The translations under genes and the position numbers were made by a program. Source: Leucocoprinus leucothites (lineage: Eukaryota; Basidiomycota; Agaricomycetes; Agaricales; Agaricaceae). From it: a stretch of DNA of 64,000 bases. Shown here one piece after another: positions 58,071 to 64,000 of the stretch. The stretch's first letter is position 1; every line of letters begins with the position of its first letter. The stretch lies in assembly GCA_013368445.1 (NCBI GenBank), contig JAACJO010000046.1:62001-126000 (forward strand), written 5' to 3'. The notes under the pieces were generated by a model that was not told the DNA's origin, searched no databases, and was given only the letters and a program-made list of their open reading frames with translations.

Positions 58071-58240
58071 TTAGTCTGTTAGTCCGTCCTCATGCACGTC
58101 TCTTTCGTAGCAAGTAGAGCAATTTTTGACGATAGAAAGTCCTGGGCCTACGGCACAAGCATCAACTCGGATCACTAGATGTCCGAATCCTTCCAGTGTT
58201 TCGATAACTTTGGACATGCCGTTTTGTGAATTCCAGAGAG
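58071..58240 (-). pseudogene. DGK1 exon-1 relic (fourth copy)
   Basis: On the minus strand it reads QNGMSKVIETLEGFGHLVIR then VDACAVGPG, and KNCSTCYERDVHEDGLTD. These align with DGK1 exon 1 (KVIRRLEGLGHLEMVDAYAV and KNGHVVHENGQTN), with the acidic middle part deleted. No other exon remains. It is the duplicate of the relic near 54000 and is the best preserved of the two. Confidence 0.65.
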
Positions 58241-58620
58241 AGTGGCCCTGATAACCGTATACCATCTATATAATGACATTGGAATGGGAAAGGGTCGAGT
58301 AGTTATGCAGGCGCGAAAAGGTAGGAGGAACGAATGGAAATGCGAGCGTACGGTCTTCTCTCTGACGCTAAAGTTGACCATCAAATTAATCATCCCACGA
58401 TATCGCGCCAGAGTTCCGAACATGTGTTCTATGGTGCGGGGCACTTAGTCAGAACCAATTTTGTACAAGCTTTGCAGGGACCGTAATAATGGGTCAATCC
58501 CTTATCCCTCAGACAGAAATACATCATTTCAGAAGTAGAACAACTCCGTCTGACGGATTCTCAAAATTCTCAAAAATGACTGAGATAGAATTTGGTCATC
58601 GAGGCCGCTTTTGCCATATA

Positions 58621-58649
58621 CCATATATGGAAGGTATTACCATATATGG
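58621..58649. promoter_or_regulatory. Two CArG-like palindromes
   Basis: CCATATATGG occurs at 58621-58630 and again at 58640-58649. Each is a perfect palindrome and matches the CC(A/T)6GG binding site of SRF-type MADS-box factors. An AT-rich tract with TTACTAAT repeats follows. The target gene, if any, is not clear; they could equally belong to a small transposon end. Confidence 0.3.
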
Positions 58650-58813
58650 ATATTACTAATTTATTACTAATTATCAACTAATTATCCATCGCTGAGCAAC
58701 AGCCTCTGGGATTCATCGATGTGAGGTACACTTTCAGCTGCTGAAGTTGCGAACATGAGTCTGTGCATTCTTTGCATCCATTCCTCCCTCATAAGCATCA
58801 ATCCACCAGTTTA

Positions 58814-59113
58814 TTATTCCTGAATCCTGACTTTACGGTCAGAGTGCTTATCATATCCCAACACCCGGTTTGATTCAGCCTTTTTCCATTCTTTCATTGT
58901 TTGTGCCCTCATAAGGGCCATGAATGCAGTTGGATGTGTCAACTCCTCCATCTGTGTCCGAAACTCATCCTGCTTCTGTAAGGTCTTCATCAATTCAGCC
59001 GGCTCACAATCCATCAGCTCAAGATCCCCTCCATCCTCCGAGCTCTCCCAGTCTTCCCATTCCACCCTTCCACGTTGTGTTTTCCGCATCGTTACGTGAT
59101 GTGGTGTCGTCAT
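58814..59113 (-). CDS. Possible small gene or transposon-derived fragment
   Basis: An ATG-started minus frame of 99 codons, acidic in the middle (WESSEDGGDLELMDCEPAEL) and helical towards the end (MKEWKKAESNRVLGYDKHSD). It lies in the block of about 0.8 kb that interrupts the second copy of the duplicated flank, so it probably arrived by insertion. No family recognised with confidence. The overlapping plus frame (58924-59253) is considered its shadow. Confidence 0.25.
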   Translation of the reverse strand: MTTPHHVTMRKTQRGRVEWEDWESSEDGGDLELMDCEPAELMKTLQKQDEFRTQMEELTHPTAFMALMRAQTMKEWKKAESNRVLGYDKHSDRKVRIQE

Positions 59114-59263
59114 TCTCAGATCCAGATTTCAAGCTTGAGGTCCCTGAGTGTCAGGTCTGTCGTGTATGGGCCAAGGAGGCCTTCTGGGCTCGAGACTGCT
59201 TATACATGGTGTATTGGGATACTCAAGAGACGATAGCCAGCGAGCAAGGATGAACTGACAGTA

Positions 59264-59963
59264 ACTAATAAAAAAAATTTCGCTCGACCCAAATTTGCCG
59301 TTGTCCAAAAATGGTGCTGACTAAGCGCCCCGCACCATACGCCCGTCGCTCAATGACGCAAGGTCCTCCGAGGTCGGTCTCATATTCAGTAATTTACCAT
59401 CTCTAATCTCACTGACATTAATAAGCAGAACAAATTTAATTGAGCATTGTTGGTTCATTTGGCAATTACGCAATATCTGCACCATAAGATCGCATGACAT
59501 CGGGATCAAACTTTCAAAAACAGGCAGTTGCGGGTATTTTTCGGATGTTTCCTATTGGTTTTTGACGTTTTGCCAAATTCCAGCGTTATTTTTCTAGATT
59601 GATACTTTTTACGGCAACTCCTCCATGCGGTCGGGCTCGCTCGAAGCCCCTTGTAGTCGTTCGCTTGGCGGTGCTTACCTCCCATCGCCTCGACAAAACC
59701 GGTCCTCTTTAGGTGCCCCCTACTGTGGCAGGTGAGTATTCCCATCATCGTGTGGGCTCAAAGAAACTGATGTTCCCACCACCTGTCTTCCCTGATAGTG
59801 ATATTGACTGGAAAACCAACGTTTCTTACCACACAGCCTGACTGAACCCATTACTCGGAAAAGGAACGTCCTACCTGTAGTCAAGTCACAGGACCAATCT
59901 CCCTCGCTTTCATCTTGCAAGAGCACAACCTATTACCGAGCACTCGCCATTCTCCAGAGTCCA
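59264..59963. other. End of the duplicated flank, then F-box gene upstream region
   Basis: 59340-59500 repeats 54240-54400. The rest, to 59963, has no match elsewhere in the window and should hold the promoter of the F-box gene. No clear TATA box seen. Confidence 0.4.
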
Positions 59964-61738
59964 ATGCTGTTGTCCCTCCCTCCAGAAATCTGGCTCAAGA
60001 TAGCATCCTTCATTCCGGCAGACGAACTTCATCGTTCGAAATTGTATTCAGTCAACAGGACTCTCCTCTGGTATTACCTGGAGGCGAGATACTCTCATTT
60101 ACACATTGATTACTCGCTTCGCTCAAACGTTCTTGGAGGCGTGATGAAATCAATTCAGAACCTACACGTCCTTAAGTATGTATGACCCTATACTATGACT
60201 GTTTCTTGGATGACGGGAATAATTACAGCAGCCCATTTATGGCTCCCGCCGGGATCACAAAAGAACTGGAGCTGACATTTTGCGACCAGCTCCCCTCGAA
60301 GCTTGCCTTGCGGCTCGTATCTCGCATTAATGCTACGTTACAACGCAAACCTGGACTTATCCCGGCAGAGCAGAGAGATACGACTGATACAGCTCCACCA
60401 TTTCCTCCTCTTTCAACCATCGCACATAGACTCTCCCAATTTACCAGCTTAACAACGATCAAGTGCAACCTATCCTCTGCCTACAGTAACCCCCACATCA
60501 TTCCCCTCCGTTCCATTCTCGTCTCAGGTGTTTCCGCGGCATGGAAGTCATCTCAATCCACTTTAACAAGTTTGACGATCAACATCTACGCGCCTTGTGT
60601 GCCGAAACTTGGCCTTTCAGATATCGTGTTTCCTCATCTTCAGAGCTTCAGTCTTAGTGTGGGTTCTGACTGGTCAACCCAACCTCTCGATGGGGATAGC
60701 TTTGACAAAGCAAACAAAGCCTTGGCAAGTTTTTTTACAGCACATCGGTCGACCTTAACCAGTCTTACTCTAATATCTAAATCGCGCCCTGAGAGCAGGA
60801 GCCTCCTCACGAACATTCCCCACCTCCCTCATCTTAACAGCCTCACGTTTCACTTTGACTGTTATCAGCAGGCGGAAATCGTCCATCCCATGATTCAGTT
60901 ACTTGAGCTACACTCAGAGCAGCTTGAGAGTCTGGGCCTGCATCTGACAATGCATCATGCAGAGGCAATGAGTCGCTGGCATGCGACTCCGGAGCCTGTC
61001 GATGGGTGTCTGTCGGATTTGCCGGGCTGGAGTCCGAGTGGATGTAGGCTTATGGATATTGTTCTGCCAAAAATGGAGTGCTTGGCGATTAATGTGACCG
61101 AGTTCCATATCATGAGGGCATTGATCACCAAACATATCCCGCAAGTAAGCCTCCGTCTCTCACCCCCTCTCGCACGCACGATCAATGACTTACTCTTCTA
61201 TCTCAAGCTAAAGATCCTTAAGGTCGAGAGACTCATCAACAATCAAAACGCAGAGTCTCTCCTCGATGCTATAAGTGCCTCGTCATGCAGTGAACTCCGC
61301 TCACTTGAAATGCAAGTAAACGGATTCGATGCTCGATTACTTCAACACTTATCCCGAAGCCTACCCACACTCAATACTCTCGAACTCCAATACTACTCAC
61401 TCGACTCTCGTGCTTGGCCTGGCTTGGATGAGCAACAAGAAGTTTTAAAAGCTGTAAGTACAGTCATTTCGCCAAGTCGTAGCCCTCTTCATTCGATTTG
61501 ACGGCCTGAATCGATTTAAATTCCCCCGCGTACATAGGCAATAGAACAATTCGCTTCCACGCCTCCTTGTGCAGCCTGGGCGCTTGAAAATATATCCTTG
61601 AAGAGGTACACGGAGCTCAAGAACGAACCTCGGGAGCTTCGAAGTGCGCTAGTGGGTGCGTTGCCAAATGTGAAGATTATTAATGGATGGAGGAGAGACG
61701 AATTTGTTGATGAGGGGAGGATATCATGGAAAAGATAG
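59964..61738 (+). CDS. F-box protein with degenerate leucine-rich repeats
   Basis: Substrate-recruiting subunit of an SCF ubiquitin ligase by family; the target is unknown. Exons 59964-60175, 60229-61144, 61208-61453 and 61538-61738 give 524 residues. The N-terminus MLLSLPPEIWLKIASFIPAD is a classic F-box start, continuing with ELHRSKLYSVNRTLLWYYLE. Leu-rich repeats follow irregularly (STLTSLTINIY, LPHLNSLTFHFDC, LESLGLHLTM, LKILKVERL, LNTLELQYYSL). The C-terminus ends RDEFVDEGRISWKR. Intron 2 (61145-61207, 63 nt) has no stop and keeps the frame, so retention would add 21 residues; its donor GTAAGC and pyrimidine-rich 3' end look genuine. The gene sits between the two duplicated membrane-protein segments and is absent from the first copy, so it is a later insertion or was lost there. 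Confidence 0.85.
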
Positions 61739-62613
61739 TGGTAAAGAAAGTAATCAACTCTGTCATGTAGCCCCGTTGGCTAAACCCAGTCCAAAAAAAC
61801 CGGCGATTGTTGTTCGGAATTCTGAGGAGGCATATAATGGTAAGTAATTTCATGGTGAAGATTTTGCAGATGAGGATCATGACTACAAGCAAGTAAAACG
61901 GTATATCTCCAGTGTTGCGAGCTTCTCTCCTGTGCAGCCAAATGAGGGTGATTGGGTGGCGTGGATCCGGGGACTAGTGATACGACCCTCAAAGCCGTGC
62001 CGACATTATACAGGATCACTGTAATTTAGTTCAAGCCACTAGAGGCAAATGAGGAAGGGTGCGGACGAGGATCCTGGAGGCTGCCGGCACGGGTCGGAGT
62101 CTGGCAGGTTGTGTGACTATGAAGTATTTTCCAGAACATCAGAAAGAGAACAGTTGTCAAGCGACTCTCAGAGCCACCTAACAGCCATTAGGACTAGGAA
62201 GATCAAAAGAGTAGTCGGTCAATCGACGTCAATGAATGCATCATGTCATCACACCAGCTCTGGGTCAGGATCTGGTCAACGAAATTACAGTTGGGGTCAA
62301 ACGGGTGTGTAGTGTCATTTGTCTACAAGAATATAGTTTGTACTACACCATGATGACAGGTCAGCTTGGCGGCACTGCCTTGATCAAGAAGTTCCTTTGT
62401 CTTTGGTCTTCACGCTCAGGTTGCTCTAGCTTTGAAACATTAACGCTCGGCGCTCAACTGAGAAGCAATCGACAATGCCCATGAAGTTTGCCCCAGATTT
62501 GTACTTTCACCCACTCTCAATCCTTGAAAAGTTTAGTTTTCCAGCAAGGCAGACTGCTCAGCCTAGCGAATTACTCAGTTTAGTGAACAGTTGAACCCTT
62601 GACCCCATTCTTC
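61739..62613. other. Intergenic with duplicated promoter of the next gene
   Basis: 62420-62613 matches 55050-55245 upstream of the first membrane-protein gene. A short frame (62236-62484) has no domain. Confidence 0.4.
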
Positions 62614-64000
62614 ATGGCTCCAGATCGATGGGTAGTCATTGACGACACTGACCCAGGGCTTGACTATGGTGGGCCCTGGTTCTCGGACACCACTGGAAGT
62701 CAGGACAATCTTGGAAGCCGTGGCCCTCCCTACCTCGAAACCTTACATGGGATTAGAGCCGATGGATCCGTCTCCTTCCAGTTCAATGGTACGTTCGATT
62801 CTTTGCCTGACTCAGTAAATGAATAAAAAGACCTTGATGTTCATGCAGGAACGGCTGTTGAGGTCTGGGGAACGAGCGACGTGGTGAACTTCGACACAAA
62901 CCCCGATCCTACTTTGGAATGCTTTATTGACGGCGCCAGTATAGGCAGAGACGATGCTTATCAGTCAAGTGATAATAACCGGGAGCTCTGCGGAAAGTCG
63001 GGCCTCTCAGATGGAAGTCATAACCTACAAATTCAAGTCAAGGTGCAATCTTCCTCCCAAACCTTCTGGCTTGACCAGATACGATACATTCCTTCCCCCA
63101 CATTGCCACTTGATAACAAAACCATTCTTATCCCACATGGCGATCCCGCGGTACAATTTGACGCGCAGTGGAGAGGCTGGTATGATGATGCCCAAATGAC
63201 CAATACGCAGGGCTCTATTGCACGAATTACATTTGTTGGTGAGTGCTGAGATGATTTTGAGTCACAGTCGCTCGCTGACTGTTCGAAACAGGAACCTCTA
63301 TCTCGTGGTACGGTTTGTTTCCCACAGACTCTCCGCACAATGGATCACAGGGTTCCTGGCTATGGACGGTGGAGAGGAGCATGCGTTTTCTCTGAAGGGC
63401 CTGCCCGCAGACTCGACAACCACAATCTATAATCAACAACATTTCACGACTCCCGATTTCCCTGTCGGTTCCCACAGCCTGGCTGTTACCTTCCATGGAA
63501 CCGATGAATCTACCCCTCTTTGTCTTGAATATCTATATGTCAAGAATGGCTCCTTCCCTGCCACACCTTCTCTGACTCCTGACCCAACCAATACCAGTAC
63601 CTCCAATTCTGATAATGGAGAAGCGTCAGGCAGAACACCTGTTGGTGCCATTGTAGGTGGTGTCGTTGGAGGATTGGCGTTCTTGCTCTGCCTCGCGGCA
63701 GCCTTTCGAGTTCTATTCTTTAAGCGCCAACGACAGAAGAACAGGCGCTCTATTGATGAGGACCCGCAATACACTGCTCCGTCCGCTTTCCCCCTTTATG
63801 GCGTCGCTCCTGATACATCCACTGGCTACATATCTCAGACAGATCCTCAACCCAGCCCCCAACCCGTATCCATGACAAGTCTACCATATCCCGTCCATAC
63901 GGGATCGAACCTATCGAGAAAGTCGCTCCAAGAGGGACAAAGGGGCGGATATACCCTTTATCACGTATCAAATCCGTCTTTTTCCCAGACGATAATGAGT
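62614..64000 (+). pseudogene. Second copy of the double-domain membrane protein, frameshifted and cut by the window end
   Basis: Exons 62614-62788, 62849-63238 and from 63292 correspond exactly to the gene at 55246. The start reads RWVVIDDTDPGLDYGGPWFS and the second domain GDPAVQFDAQWRGWYDD. Intron 1 here contains a stop, which confirms the intron in copy 1. In exon 3 a T is missing near 63350 (CCTGGCTATGG where copy 1 has CCTGGTCTATGG), and a stop follows at 63393-63395, so the predicted product is 222 residues without the membrane helix. The lost frame then stays open to the end of the window with the helix (GAIVGGVVGGLAFLLCLAAA) and tail, so the lesion is very recent or a base-call error. 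The 3' end lies outside the window. Confidence 0.7.

Noticed and set aside
58924..59253. 109-codon plus frame rich in Ser/Pro
   Set aside because: It overlaps the minus frame at 58814-59113 in antisense. The minus frame has the more natural acidic/helical composition, though even that one is weak.
1..64000. CRISPR arrays, rRNA, tRNA genes and telomere or centromere repeats
   Set aside because: No regularly spaced repeats, no TTAGGG-type arrays, and no tRNA-like boxes recognised by eye. A tRNA could be missed without a covariance-model search.

Overview
This is a 64 kb piece of a fungal nuclear genome, almost certainly a mushroom-forming basidiomycete (Agaricomycetes). Genes carry many 48-65 nt introns with GT-AG ends, and several families are ones I know mainly from Agaricomycetes: DUF6533-type membrane proteins, proteins resembling DUF6697, and double beta-domain single-pass membrane proteins. 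There are no operons, rRNA genes or CRISPR arrays. All product names come from reading translated motifs by eye; no database search was run. LAYOUT. 1-9.1 kb is repeat- and transposon-rich and holds only broken genes: 27-bp tandem repeats, a decayed coiled-coil/Cys-motif gene, the C-terminal piece of an MFS transporter, and a dead pogo/Fot1-like DDE transposase. 9.1-30 kb is gene-poor apart from its most distinctive content: five paralogous genes (here A to E) for a 151-residue protein family I do not recognise, at 12.1, 14.6, 17.3, 21.0 and 28.5 kb. They share one four-exon structure that includes a 9-nt micro-exon. A DUF6533-type gene lies between D and E. 30.4-41.4 kb is the core-gene stretch: mitochondrial [2Fe-2S] ferredoxin (Yah1/adrenodoxin type), a Ser-rich protein of unknown role, a hotdog-fold thioesterase, and a tandem pair of DUF6697-like coiled-coil proteins. 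41.5-54 kb is a tandem array whose unit is a DUF6533-type gene plus a CTP-dependent diacylglycerol kinase (DGK1) gene, both on the minus strand. One DGK1 copy is intact (48.3-49.8 kb), one is a multiply broken pseudogene (44.0-45.4 kb), and two more survive only as exon-1 relics (about 54.0 and 58.1 kb). 55-64 kb holds two copies of a membrane-protein gene, the second frameshifted, with an F-box protein gene between them. HOW IT FITS TOGETHER. The window is shaped mainly by local segmental duplication followed by decay: the five-gene family with its shared promoter blocks, the DUF6533+DGK1 array, and the membrane-protein pair. Housekeeping functions (Fe-S/heme chemistry by the ferredoxin, acyl-CoA hydrolysis, phosphatidate synthesis by DGK1) sit beside these lineage-specific families without evident functional coupling. 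Gene models are splice-consensus reconstructions and need transcript support.
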